Of a DNA stretch of 64,000 nt, positions 9,076 to 22,731 are shown piece by piece (the stretch's first letter is position 1; each line of letters begins with the position of its first letter). The position numbers were made by a program, and so were the translations under genes. Where the stretch lies: positions 62,001 to 126,000 of the forward strand of contig JAEPOM010000004.1 in NCBI GenBank assembly GCA_017642885.1, in the 5' to 3' direction. The notes below the pieces were generated by a model, which was not told where the DNA came from, did no database searches, and saw only the letters and a program-made list of their open reading frames with translations. The DNA comes from Henriciella sp. GTDB lineage: Bacteria > Pseudomonadota > Alphaproteobacteria > Caulobacterales > Hyphomonadaceae.

Positions 9076-9713
9076 TCAATCTCGCGACTTTTCGAGAGGC
9101 GCTGCATGGTGCTCCGATTGTTCCGGTCTTGACGGTTACACAAGTTGAGCACGCCGCGCCTTTAGCATCAGCATTGATGAAGGGCGGCCTGCGGAGTGCG
9201 GAGGTTACGCTTCGAACACCTATCGCTTTGAAAGTCATCGAAGAGATGAAACAGGCCGAACCTGATTTGATCGTTGGTGCGGGCACGATCTGTTCCGAAG
9301 GAGATGTCGACGCGGCTTTGAAGGCTGGGGCGGATTTTCTAGTTTCACCAGGCACGGCGCCCGAATTGCTTAAAGCGCTTGCCTACCACGATGGGGTAAT
9401 CCTCCCGGGTGTAGCGACAGCCAGCGAAGCCATGGCGCGTTTTGAAGAAGGTTTCGGCGTACAGAAGTTCTTTCCCGCCGAGGCCTCAGGCGGCGCCAAC
9501 TTCCTGAGTTCCCTAGCGGGTCCGCTGCCGCATATTGATTTTATGCCAACGGGCGGTGTGAAACCACATAATGCGCCTGATTATCTGCGCCTGCCGAACG
9601 TGATTGCGGCGGGTGGAACCTGGATTGCCTCTCCGCAGGAAATGGAAGCTGGCGACTGGGCCGGAATCGAGACCAAAGTGCGCGAAGCAGCGGAGCTCGG
9701 CAAAGGAGCTTAA
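9072..9713 (+). CDS. eda: 2-dehydro-3-deoxy-6-phosphogluconate (KDPG) aldolase
   Basis: It splits KDPG into pyruvate and glyceraldehyde 3-phosphate, completing the Entner-Doudoroff pathway. The 213-residue class I aldolase shows the family order: the Glu of SAEVTLRTP near residue 45, IVGAGTI, FLVSPGTAPEL, and the Schiff-base Lys in FGVQKFFPAEASGG, followed by FMPTGGVKPHN. The start overlaps the glk stop (ATGA). pyk begins one base after its stop, so pyruvate-producing steps are grouped. Confidence 0.96.
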   Translation: MINLATFREALHGAPIVPVLTVTQVEHAAPLASALMKGGLRSAEVTLRTPIALKVIEEMKQAEPDLIVGAGTICSEGDVDAALKAGADFLVSPGTAPELLKALAYHDGVILPGVATASEAMARFEEGFGVQKFFPAEASGGANFLSSLAGPLPHIDFMPTGGVKPHNAPDYLRLPNVIAAGGTWIASPQEMEAGDWAGIETKVREAAELGKGA

Positions 9714-9714
9714 T

Positions 9715-11118
9715 ATGAGCAGAAGAGCAGCGGGACTGCGCGGGCGAAGCGCCAAGATTATTGCGACGCTTGGGCCCGGAAGTTCCGCGCCAGGCACGAT
9801 CCGTTTGCTGGCTGAAGCAGGCGTGGACGTCTTTCGCCTGAACTTTAGCCATGGCGAGCAAGAGAAACACAAGAAGACCTATGAAGCGATCCGCATGACG
9901 GAGGAGCTTCTCGGACGACCGCTTGCGGTGCTGGCGGATATGCAGGGCCCGAAAATCCGGGTCGGCAAGTTTCCCGGCGGCGCGCTCAAACTAGACATGC
10001 GCGGCGAGTATGACCTGATTGTGGGGGATGAGACGGACGCAGAGAATGTGATCCCGGTTCCTCGTGCAGAGATTCTCTCAGTGCTGGAGGAAGGCGATAC
10101 AATCCTCGCGGATGATGGTCTGTTGATCTTCACAGTGATCCAAGCAGGTAAAAAGCCGCGAGTCAGATCGGAGCTTCCAGGCGTCCTCAAGGACCGCAAA
10201 GGCTTCACCGTGCGCGGCAAGGCGTTACCCGTTCCCGCACTTTCGGAAAAGGATCGCAGCGATCTTGCCTTCGCGCTGGATATGGGCGCGGATATCATTG
10301 CGCTATCCTTCGTTCAGACCGTCGCCGACATTGAAGAAGCGAGAGGTCTCATCGGTGACCGCGCGATGATCGTCGCAAAGCTCGAAAAACCAGCGGCAAT
10401 CGATAATCTTGATGCAATTATTGAGGCGACGGACGCGGTCATGATTGCTCGAGGTGACCTTGGTGTTGAGTTCCCACCCGAAGAAGTTCCACTTATTCAA
10501 CGGCGAATCGTTCGGGTCGCACGAAATGCTGCGAAGCCGGTTATTGTGGCGACGCAGATGCTGGAAAGCATGGTTGAGAATGCAGCACCAACCCGCGCCG
10601 AAGCTTCGGACGTGGCGACCGCAGTTTATCAAGGCGTCGACGCAGTGATGTTGTCCGCCGAAACCGCCGTTGGGCGCCACCCGGCGACAGCGGTTGCGAT
10701 CATGAACCGGATTATCCGGGCGGTAGAAGGCGCTGACGACTATCGACAGGCGCTCGTTCAATATGATGGCGGCGGAGACCAGCGCGATGATGTCGACACC
10801 ACTGCACAGGCCGTGATGGACATCGCAGAACGGAACAATACGCCACTTGCCTTGCGAACCGGTGATATTTTCAGACTGGCTCAATTCTCCCGAGTGCGCG
10901 GCAAGCAGGCCATTCTTTATGGATCTCTCGATGAAAAACGCCTTCGCCAGGCGCAAATGCTCTGGGGCGTCCATGCAGCGGAAATGGAGCCCGGAGACGA
11001 TTGGGCGCGCCGTCTGATGGTGAGCGCTGAACAGGACGGACCTGTAACCTATGCCATGTGGCGCGGCTGCGACGGTGTGTGGGCCTGGGAAATGGGCGTC
11101 GAAGACGAAGCGCTTTAG
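9715..11118 (+). CDS. pyk: Pyruvate kinase
   Basis: It converts phosphoenolpyruvate and ADP to pyruvate and ATP. From the ATG at 9715 it has 467 residues, with AAGGAG seven bases upstream. Landmarks: ATLGPGS and LNFSHG at the N-terminus, MQGPKIRVG, the catalytic Lys region IVAKLEKPAAIDNL, and the signature ARGDLGVEFPPEEVP followed by VIVATQMLESM. It is the last gene of the zwf-edd-glk-eda operon. Placement of pyk here ties lower glycolysis to Entner-Doudoroff flux. The C-terminal domain is compact, without an added PEP-utiliser domain. Confidence 0.96.
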   Translation: MSRRAAGLRGRSAKIIATLGPGSSAPGTIRLLAEAGVDVFRLNFSHGEQEKHKKTYEAIRMTEELLGRPLAVLADMQGPKIRVGKFPGGALKLDMRGEYDLIVGDETDAENVIPVPRAEILSVLEEGDTILADDGLLIFTVIQAGKKPRVRSELPGVLKDRKGFTVRGKALPVPALSEKDRSDLAFALDMGADIIALSFVQTVADIEEARGLIGDRAMIVAKLEKPAAIDNLDAIIEATDAVMIARGDLGVEFPPEEVPLIQRRIVRVARNAAKPVIVATQMLESMVENAAPTRAEASDVATAVYQGVDAVMLSAETAVGRHPATAVAIMNRIIRAVEGADDYRQALVQYDGGGDQRDDVDTTAQAVMDIAERNNTPLALRTGDIFRLAQFSRVRGKQAILYGSLDEKRLRQAQMLWGVHAAEMEPGDDWARRLMVSAEQDGPVTYAMWRGCDGVWAWEMGVEDEAL

Positions 11119-11228
11119 CTGCCCTTCACGCGCCTGTGAGGCGATTGACCCCTTTATTCCTGCGCCCCGAATCCCCATAACCAGCGCCAAGAGACTTTTC
11201 GCCCTCTAAAGGGCTATTGGAGATTGTC

Positions 11229-12206
11229 ATGTCAGACACTGGATCAAACACGCGGCACACGGAAATTCTGATTATCGGGTCTGGGCCAGCCGGTTGGACC
11301 GCGGCCGTCTATGCAGCACGCGCTATGCGCGACACACTGGTTGTGGCTGGGTCGCAGCCGGGGGGACAGCTGACCATCACGACCGACGTGGAAAACTATC
11401 CTGGATTCGCGGAAATCCAGGGACCTGAGCTGATGGATAAAATGAAGGAACACGCTCTGAAAATGGGCGCGAACCTGGCGGAAGATCACATCACGGACAT
11501 CGATCTGGACACACGTCCGTTCCGCGCCGTGGGCGATAGCGGAACAATCTACACTGCGGACGCCGTTGTGATCTCAACCGGCGCGCAGGCAAAGTGGCTT
11601 GGGCTGCCGAGCGAGAGCAAGTTCCAGGGCTTTGGCGTTTCTGCCTGTGCGACCTGTGACGGCTTTTTCTACCGCGAGAAGGACGTGGTCGTGGTTGGTG
11701 GTGGAAACACAGCTGTTGAAGAAGCGCTATTCCTGACCAATTTCGCCTCCAAGGTCATTCTCGTCCATCGCCGCGATAGTTTACGGGCAGAGAAGATCCT
11801 GCAACACAGACTGCTCAACCACCCAAAGATCGAAGTTCGCTGGAATACGACGCTGGACGAAGTTATCGGCGATGAAAATCCGCTCGGCGTCACCGCGGCC
11901 CGCCTTCGCAATATCGATACGGGCGTCGTCGAAGATGTGCCGGTCCACGGCATCTTCATCGCCATCGGACATGCGCCATCGACAGAACTGTTCGTCGGCA
12001 AGCTGGATATGCACAATAATGGATATCTGATCACGGCACCGGATTCGACTGCGACGAACATTCCTGGCGTGTTTGCGGCTGGCGACGTCACGGATGAGAC
12101 GTATCGTCAGGCGGTAACGGCTGCAGGCATGGGCTGTATGGCGGCGCTGGAAGCTGAAAAGTTCCTTGAAGAGAGCAAGGCGCTGGAAGCGGTCGCAGCC
12201 GAATAG
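11229..12206 (+). CDS. trxB: Thioredoxin-disulfide reductase
   Basis: This NADPH-dependent flavoenzyme reduces thioredoxin. The 325 residues show the FAD-binding IIGSGPAGWTAAVYAARA at the N-terminus, the redox-active CATCDGFFY near residue 135, the NADPH-binding VVGGGNTAVEEAL, and the C-terminal FAD motif GVFAAGDVTDETYRQ. I prefer the ATG at 11229, six bases after a GGAG site; a TTG four codons earlier is possible. A small inverted repeat (GCCCT-CTAA-AGGGC, 11201-11214) sits just upstream. It converges with the TPR gene on the other strand. Confidence 0.95.
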   Translation: MSDTGSNTRHTEILIIGSGPAGWTAAVYAARAMRDTLVVAGSQPGGQLTITTDVENYPGFAEIQGPELMDKMKEHALKMGANLAEDHITDIDLDTRPFRAVGDSGTIYTADAVVISTGAQAKWLGLPSESKFQGFGVSACATCDGFFYREKDVVVVGGGNTAVEEALFLTNFASKVILVHRRDSLRAEKILQHRLLNHPKIEVRWNTTLDEVIGDENPLGVTAARLRNIDTGVVEDVPVHGIFIAIGHAPSTELFVGKLDMHNNGYLITAPDSTATNIPGVFAAGDVTDETYRQAVTAAGMGCMAALEAEKFLEESKALEAVAAE

Positions 12207-12207
12207 G

Positions 12208-12963
12208 CTAAAGCATCTCCGTCGCGAGGAGCTGCGTGACTGAACGGTCTTCGTTTTGAATCGTAAATTGTAGCAGCTCGGCTCGTCGGCGCATGACATC
12301 CTCCAAAGAGCTGTCTGTCCGACAGTCGAGTGCAGCTTGCAGGCTTGCTTCTATTTCCGCACGGTACTTCTTGGCGTTTAGCGAGGCCAGCGCGCGCGCA
12401 TATTGCCAGTGAATAGATGCGTCCCCGGGAGACGCGTCGACGGCAGCCTGATAATGGCGCCGCCCTTTCTTGACCGATGCACCTAGAACAGACGCACCAA
12501 ATGCGCCGCCGCGACGTCGTACTTCCAAATGCCATACCGCGAGGAAGCCATTCGCAAATGAGTTTTGAGGGTCATCTTCCAGCACGCTCTCAACCAGTGT
12601 TTTAGCGGTCTCGCCATAACCTGCGCGCATAGCTTCCCGCGTCGAAAGCGGTCGGGCTTTGAGAGACAGTGCGATGGCGAGCTGCAAACGACCTTCAATG
12701 TGAGCTGGATCAACCTCAAGAGCCTCACGTGCAAACGCTTCAGCTTCATCGAGCAGCATTGGGGGCGGGACAAAGTCCGGCGCACTCATCGCCTCAGCGA
12801 GGCGGCTCCGGGCAACGAAGGCAAGATGATCGGCGGACTCTGTCTGTTGTGCGAGTTCTGCAGCGTCCTCGTAACGACCCTCCGTGAAGGCAATTAAGTG
12901 TGCGTCATCCTGGGCAAAAGCCGCAGGTGAGAGGGCCATAATCAAGGCAATCGTCCACCGCAT
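12208..12963 (-). CDS. Exported TPR-repeat protein of unknown function
   Basis: The 251-residue protein begins with a signal peptide (MRWTIALIMALSPAAFAQ, predicted cleavage after AFA). The rest is alpha-helical with tetratricopeptide-like repeats: a short one around EGRYEDAAELAQQ, then LDEAEAFAREALEVDPAHIEGR, and YQAAVDASPGDASIHWQYARALAS. TPR proteins generally act as protein-binding scaffolds; here the location would be periplasmic. Start codons 12 codons upstream exist, but the signal peptide supports 12963. No specific partner can be inferred. Confidence 0.8.
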   Translation of the reverse strand: MRWTIALIMALSPAAFAQDDAHLIAFTEGRYEDAAELAQQTESADHLAFVARSRLAEAMSAPDFVPPPMLLDEAEAFAREALEVDPAHIEGRLQLAIALSLKARPLSTREAMRAGYGETAKTLVESVLEDDPQNSFANGFLAVWHLEVRRRGGAFGASVLGASVKKGRRHYQAAVDASPGDASIHWQYARALASLNAKKYRAEIEASLQAALDCRTDSSLEDVMRRRAELLQFTIQNEDRSVTQLLATEML

Positions 12964-13128
12964 GATTGCGATGTTAACGCAATCCCTGCGCGTTCCCAAT
13001 CAAAAATTCGCGAGAGAGGCGAAATCAGGCGTCCGCGATTAGTATGCGATTTCTAGACATGCCGAGTATATCTGGCGCCAATGAGGATTAGCACAGGGCT
13101 GATCCGATCCCAGAAACGGAGCCAAGAC

Positions 13129-14088
13129 ATGGCGAAGAAAGACAAAAAAGCGAAAAAGGCGAAGAAGGCCGCGAAGAAGGCTCAAGCTCAATTCCTCGGC
13201 GCGGCAATCGAGAACAAGGGTCTCGATGTCGCTCACAAAATTTGGCTGGCCGGCGTTGGCGCATATGGCAAAGCCTATGATGTTGCCACTGAAGGTGTCG
13301 GCAAAGTCAGCGGGCAGGGCGAGGTTTTGTTTGAAGACCTGGTTTCTCGAGGTGAAGAAATCGAATCTGACGTGCGTGCACGTTTGAACTCGAACTCAGC
13401 GATTGCGAAAATGTCTGAGCAGATGAGCCGTGTTGCTGAAGAAGCTTCCAAGGTTCGTGGCCGTGTCAAAGAAGCAACCGAAGAAGCGACCGAAGCCGTT
13501 TCAAAGTTTCAGGAAGAGCAGCGTGAGCGCCTTGAAGCCCGTATGGAGCGGATGCGCGAAGCACTTGGTCTGAAGCAGTTTTCTCTGAAAGCCAAGAAAG
13601 CGGACAAGCTGCACACCAAGCTCGACGATCTCGAAGAGCAGGTTGCTGAACTGCGTGCGGATGCAGACGGCGTTGACGAGAAAGTCAAAGCCCGCGTTGA
13701 GCGCCTGAGCGAAGAAATCGCTGCGGTTGGCGGAAAGCCTAAGAAAGCGAAAAAAGCGAAACCTGCCAAAAAGACGGTGAAAGCTGCGCCAAAGGCAAAA
13801 GCAAAAACTACTCGCACAACCAAAGCTGCTGCGGCTCCTAAGACGGACGAGAATGGTCGTTTGACGAAGCCGATTGGGACCCCTGATGATCTGAAAATGA
13901 TCAAAGGCGTCGGTGCCGTGCTTGAGCGTCGCCTGAACGAAGCCGGCGTGTTCCACTTCTGGCAAATCGCTCAAATGCGCAAAGCTCAGATGGACGCACT
14001 GGAAGCTGTTCTGCGCTTCCCGGGCCGTATGGTTCGCGACAATTGGAAGGCGCAAGCCCGCGCTTTCGCCAAGAAGGTTGTGAGCTAA
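13129..14088 (+). CDS. Phasin-like protein with Lys/Ala-rich linker and C-terminal helix-hairpin-helix domain
   Basis: Of 319 residues, an N-terminal Lys-rich tag (KKDKKAKKAKKAAKK) leads into a PhaI/PhaF-type phasin domain (KIWLAGVGAYGKAYDVA and EGVGKVSGQGEVLFEDLVSRGE, about residues 35-85). A long helical coiled-coil region follows, then a Lys/Ala/Pro-rich linker resembling histone H1 tails (about 220-255), and finally a C-terminal domain with DDLKMIKGVGAVLERRLNEA and FHFWQIAQM. The last part matches the helix-hairpin-helix fold seen after some NuoE and ribosomal-protein L21 sequences. Phasins coat polyhydroxyalkanoate granules, and PhaF-like ones also bind DNA. Role inferred: granule or nucleoid association. 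A terminator follows at 14184. Confidence 0.8.
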   Translation: MAKKDKKAKKAKKAAKKAQAQFLGAAIENKGLDVAHKIWLAGVGAYGKAYDVATEGVGKVSGQGEVLFEDLVSRGEEIESDVRARLNSNSAIAKMSEQMSRVAEEASKVRGRVKEATEEATEAVSKFQEEQRERLEARMERMREALGLKQFSLKAKKADKLHTKLDDLEEQVAELRADADGVDEKVKARVERLSEEIAAVGGKPKKAKKAKPAKKTVKAAPKAKAKTTRTTKAAAAPKTDENGRLTKPIGTPDDLKMIKGVGAVLERRLNEAGVFHFWQIAQMRKAQMDALEAVLRFPGRMVRDNWKAQARAFAKKVVS

Positions 14089-14183
14089 AGCCTTACAAAT
14101 TACTCATGCTGAGGGCACCGGCTTCCCAAAGCTTGTACAATTCGCTATAGAATATCCTTAGTAGAGTATGCGTAGAGTGTTGA

Positions 14184-14210
14184 GGGGAGGTCTTTTTGGC
14201 CTCCCTTTTT
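14184..14210 (+). terminator. Intrinsic terminator after the phasin-like gene
   Basis: GGGAGGTC and GGCCTCCC pair (one G-U) around a TTTTT loop, and five T follow at 14206-14210. It also lies downstream of the convergent CDF gene and might serve both. Confidence 0.8.
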
Positions 14211-14252
14211 CGTTGTGGTGGGTAATGGATACCATCTCTGGACCTGTATAAA

Positions 14253-15170
14253 TCACGGTGTCCTGGTGGGTGTGCTTCGGATTTCTACGGTGAAGTGATC
14301 GATTTGAAATTTCTCTTTCAGGCGCGCTTTGACGTCCCGACGAAGTGATTCGACGCAGGCGCCGATGCCCGCTTCCACATCTAGTGTGACCAGGGTTTTG
14401 GATTCGTTCAGCGCCCAGGCGTGGATATGCTCGACCCGCGCAGCATCTTTGAGCTCCGTTTCCAGATCTGACTTTATGGCGTCGATTGTCAGCCCGGGAG
14501 GCACCCCTTCGATCAGGATGTGCGCCGTACTGCGGACCACGCGTACGCCGCCGACCAGAATGATGAGCGCCACGAGAACGGACAGGATCGGATCGATCGG
14601 CATCCAGCCTGTCGACATGATGACCAGGGCCGCAGCAATAGCTGCAACAGATCCCAGAAGATCGCCTGCGACATGCCACAGCGCGGCGCGCATGTTCAGA
14701 TCCTCCTGATCGCCGCCATGCAGGATCCGAAACGCGATCAGATTTACGATCAACCCGAGAATAGCGACCCCGAGCAGGAGCGATCCCATGACCTATTGCG
14801 GTTCCAATAGGCGTTGCACCGCTTCCACGACAATCCATGCGGCGAGAACGATCAAGGTCAGCCCGTTGACGAATGCAGCAAGCACTTTGAACCTCGCCCA
14901 GCCAAAAGAGCGTGATTGATCTGCCGGGCGATCTGCGAGCTTGAAGCCGACCCAGGCCAGCGCGAGCGCTCCGGAGTCCGTCAACATGTGTGCGGCGTCA
15001 GCCAACAGCGCGAGCGAGCCAGAAATCAGCCCCCCGACGATCTCTGCAATCATGAAGCTGAAGGTCAGAACTGCCGCGATTGCAACGCGGCGTCGTCCGT
15101 CGGCAGAATCGCTCACGTGATGGGCGTGCCCATGATCGTGATGGCTGTGAGAATGAGCGTGGTTATGCAT
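14253..15170 (-). pseudogene. CDF-family cation efflux transporter, interrupted by an in-frame TAG
   Basis: Both halves lie in the same frame. The first 125 residues (15170 down to 14796) carry a His-rich N-terminus (MHNHAHSHSHHDHGHAHH) and three membrane segments with the metal site HMLTD in LLADAAHMLTDSG. A TAG at 14795-14793 interrupts the chain after LLEPQ. The frame then continues for 179 codons from VMGSLLLGVAIL, through the second metal site (ALWHVAGDLLG, HVAGD) to the cytoplasmic domain. The 304 coding residues fit the CzcD/ZitB type that exports Zn, Co or Cd. One base change (for example from CAG) explains the stop. It may be a true nonsense mutation or a sequencing error. An ATG one codon after the stop could restart only a partial protein. 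Confidence 0.88.
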
Positions 15171-15280
15171 GGCGAAAGCTTAGCACTCGCCTAGAAAACA
15201 TCAACAAAAACAGAATGTTAAATAGGTTATAACATCTCTTTTCAGGCTAGCCGATTGAAATGTGTGAAGTTTTCCTGCGG

Positions 15281-15721
15281 CTAGCGAAGTGCGTTTTCCT
15301 GCACGCTTGAGTCGCCATTGGTCAGGATCTCAACTCCTGATTCTCCATCGGCCATCGCTTTAACCAGGGAAACCAGGTGGGATTTGACCCGTTCGTCATT
15401 GATGCGGGCAAAGCTTCGTACGAATTCCATCAGCAGGCGCGATGAGCCAAGTTCATCAAAATCGTCGCTCGATGCGTCAGATTTCGCAGGATCGAAAAAC
15501 CAGCCTGGGGAAACTTCGAGACACTCGCCGATCAGATAAAGTCGCCCGGCGCTAACCCGGTTGGCGCCCGTCTCATATTTCTGGATCTGTTGATACGAAA
15601 TACCGAGGGCTTCACCGAGTTGATCCTGGGTGAGGCCCATCAGAATGCGACGACGACGAATGCGGTCGCCAACCAGGCGGTCAACTTCGGCCGCGGTTAG
15701 AGCGATTTTTTCCATATCCAT
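15281..15721 (-). CDS. XRE-family helix-turn-helix transcriptional regulator
   Basis: Of 146 residues, about 15-70 form a Cro/C1-type helix-turn-helix (RIRRRRILMGLTQDQLGEAL then GISYQQIQKYETGANRVS). The rest is an acidic helical C-terminal region of unknown function. Regulators of this shape are common in Caulobacterales and related groups, usually as stand-alone genes. It is divergent from bamD; the 182-base gap holds an imperfect long inverted repeat (GTCTCTA...TAGAGAC, 15788-15836) that could be a binding site. The target genes are unknown. Confidence 0.85.
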   Translation of the reverse strand: MDMEKIALTAAEVDRLVGDRIRRRRILMGLTQDQLGEALGISYQQIQKYETGANRVSAGRLYLIGECLEVSPGWFFDPAKSDASSDDFDELGSSRLLMEFVRSFARINDERVKSHLVSLVKAMADGESGVEILTNGDSSVQENALR

Positions 15722-15903
15722 TGTGCCTTCCTAGGGTGCGCGTGCAGAATAGCGGCGGAGTAATCTGAGCAGGACGTAGATCGATCGGTCTCTATGACAA
15801 GTCTGTTAAACTGTTCAATGTGCGGTGATTAGAGACAGTCTCAGTCTTTACAAAATCGGTCTTCTGGGGAAACTGCGCGCAAGTAAAACGGTTGTCGTCG
15901 CAG

Positions 15904-16737
15904 ATGCGTAAAGTTCACCTCACTCTTCTTTCAATTTCCGTGGCTTCGTTGGTTGTAACGGCCTGCCAGAACAATTCACGGCGCCAGGAGCTTGCTTACG
16001 TTGAGCGCCCCGTAGAGCTGCTCTATTCGCGCGCTACGGATGAGCTTGATAAGCGCGATTATGATACAGCCATTTTGCTGTTCAATGAGGTTGAGCGACA
16101 GCATCCTTATTCAGAGTGGGCGCGTCGATCGTCCCTTATGTCGGCCTTTGCTGCATATGAATCGCGCAAATATGACGAAGCAGTCACGACAGCTCAGCGA
16201 TATCTCTCTTTGAATCCAGCCGGGCAGGGGGCGCCTTACGCCTACTATCTGATCGCCGTGAGCCACTTCGATCAGATTATGGATGTCGGCCGCGATCAAA
16301 AAACTACTGAACTGGCACGTGACGCGCTGAACGATGTCGTTCGCCGTTATCCTGAGAGCGATTATGCGCGCGATGCGACGATCAAGCTCGATATGGTGAG
16401 CGATCAACTGGCTGGCAAAGAAATGGAGATTGGGCGCTGGTACCTGCGCCGCAATCAGCACTTGTCGGCTGTGAACCGGTTCCGCACCGTGGTCAGTGAC
16501 TATCAAACGACCAGCCACACGCCGGAGGCCCTGCATCGATTGGTTGAGGTCTACCTCGCCATGGGCCTGAAGCAGGAAGCGCTCGCGGCCGGATCTGTGC
16601 TAGGCTACAACTTCCCGGACAGCGTCTGGTACACCTATTCCTATAGATTGCTCAGCGGCGAAGGACTCGACCCTGAAGGTGCGAGCGAAGTTCAGAAGCG
16701 GACCTGGCTGCAGCGGTTGATCCCCGGCGGCAAATAG
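15904..16737 (+). CDS. bamD: Outer-membrane assembly lipoprotein BamD
   Basis: BamD is the essential lipoprotein of the BAM complex that inserts beta-barrel proteins into the outer membrane. The 277 residues start with a signal peptide and the lipobox VVTAC, so Cys about 21 is lipidated. Tetratricopeptide repeats follow (ELLYSRATDELDKRDYDTAI, FNEVERQHPYSEWARRS, and later pairs). The ATG at 15904 is preferred over a TTG four codons earlier. The order bamD-recN-ligA is common in Alphaproteobacteria, usually after ftsZ-lpxC; those two are not in this window. Confidence 0.93.
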   Translation: MRKVHLTLLSISVASLVVTACQNNSRRQELAYVERPVELLYSRATDELDKRDYDTAILLFNEVERQHPYSEWARRSSLMSAFAAYESRKYDEAVTTAQRYLSLNPAGQGAPYAYYLIAVSHFDQIMDVGRDQKTTELARDALNDVVRRYPESDYARDATIKLDMVSDQLAGKEMEIGRWYLRRNQHLSAVNRFRTVVSDYQTTSHTPEALHRLVEVYLAMGLKQEALAAGSVLGYNFPDSVWYTYSYRLLSGEGLDPEGASEVQKRTWLQRLIPGGK

Positions 16738-16742
16738 CACTT

Positions 16743-16757
16743 GTTCTTATTTTGTTC
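16743..16757 (+). promoter_or_regulatory. LexA (SOS) box upstream of recN
   Basis: GTTC-N7-GTTC matches exactly the alphaproteobacterial LexA consensus and ends 17 bases before the recN start codon. recN is a known SOS gene in many bacteria. The site lies just after the bamD stop, so recN and ligA can be induced apart from bamD. Confidence 0.8.
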
Positions 16758-16774
16758 TCATTGTATGAGAGGGC

Positions 16775-22388
<5,614 letters not shown>

Positions 22389-22539
22389 AGAGCTTAGGTA
22401 GCGCCGAATGATCGTCTGCGCAAAGCCAGAAATGAGATATGCAAAAATGCATTGAGTTTGTTGGTTTTGTATATGGAAAAGTAATAACTCGACCCTATGT
22501 AGGGGGCATACAAAAATACTACCTCCCAGGACTTATGTT

Positions 22540-22731
22540 ATGAAAACAATAAACTTTCTCCGCGGCCAAACAGGCCTTCAAGCGTTCTTCCCGACTGTTT
22601 CCAAAAACGTTCAGGAAGTGCAGCCCGTGCACAAAGCGACGATTTCTGTGACTTCAGAAATGACCAACGCTGATCGCCCAAACCTCTTATCCAAGCGCTC
22701 CGCTCGTTGGGCGCGTCGATCAACACACTAA
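22540..22731 (+). CDS. Possible small basic protein, unknown
   Basis: This 63-codon frame begins with MKTINFLRGQTGLQAFF and ends with an Arg/Ser-rich tail (KRSARWARRSTH). An AGGAC sequence nine bases upstream could serve as ribosome-binding site, and TTGTTG-N18-TAATAA (22458-22487) is a weak promoter candidate. It fills an otherwise empty 339-base gap between two minus-strand genes, and its stop overlaps the prmA stop. I recognise no family. It could be a genuine small protein or a chance frame; comparison with relatives would decide. Confidence 0.4.
   Translation: MKTINFLRGQTGLQAFFPTVSKNVQEVQPVHKATISVTSEMTNADRPNLLSKRSARWARRSTH

Noticed and set aside
10303-11190. Long minus-strand frame (295 codons) over pyk
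   Set aside because: It is a shadow of pyk: no family motifs, and a functional gene with all its signatures lies on the other strand. Similar antisense frames over edd (7061-7942), ligA (19039-19845) and the PaaK-like gene (39431-40270) were left out for the same reason.
11201-11214. GCCCT-CTAA-AGGGC hairpin before trxB
   Set aside because: A five-base-pair stem without a T run is neither a terminator nor a clear regulator site; it may be chance.
14158-14838. A 226-codon minus-strand frame across the second half of the CDF gene
   Set aside because: It is in a different frame from the transporter, is rich in Arg and Gly without membrane segments, and only reflects the transporter sequence shifted by one base. 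The transporter frame itself carries both metal sites.
15788-15836. Inverted repeat GTCTCTA...TAGAGAC between the XRE gene and bamD
   Set aside because: The arms are only seven bases long with a 35-base spacer, and no second copy was found. It could be a regulator site but is not strong enough to list as a feature.
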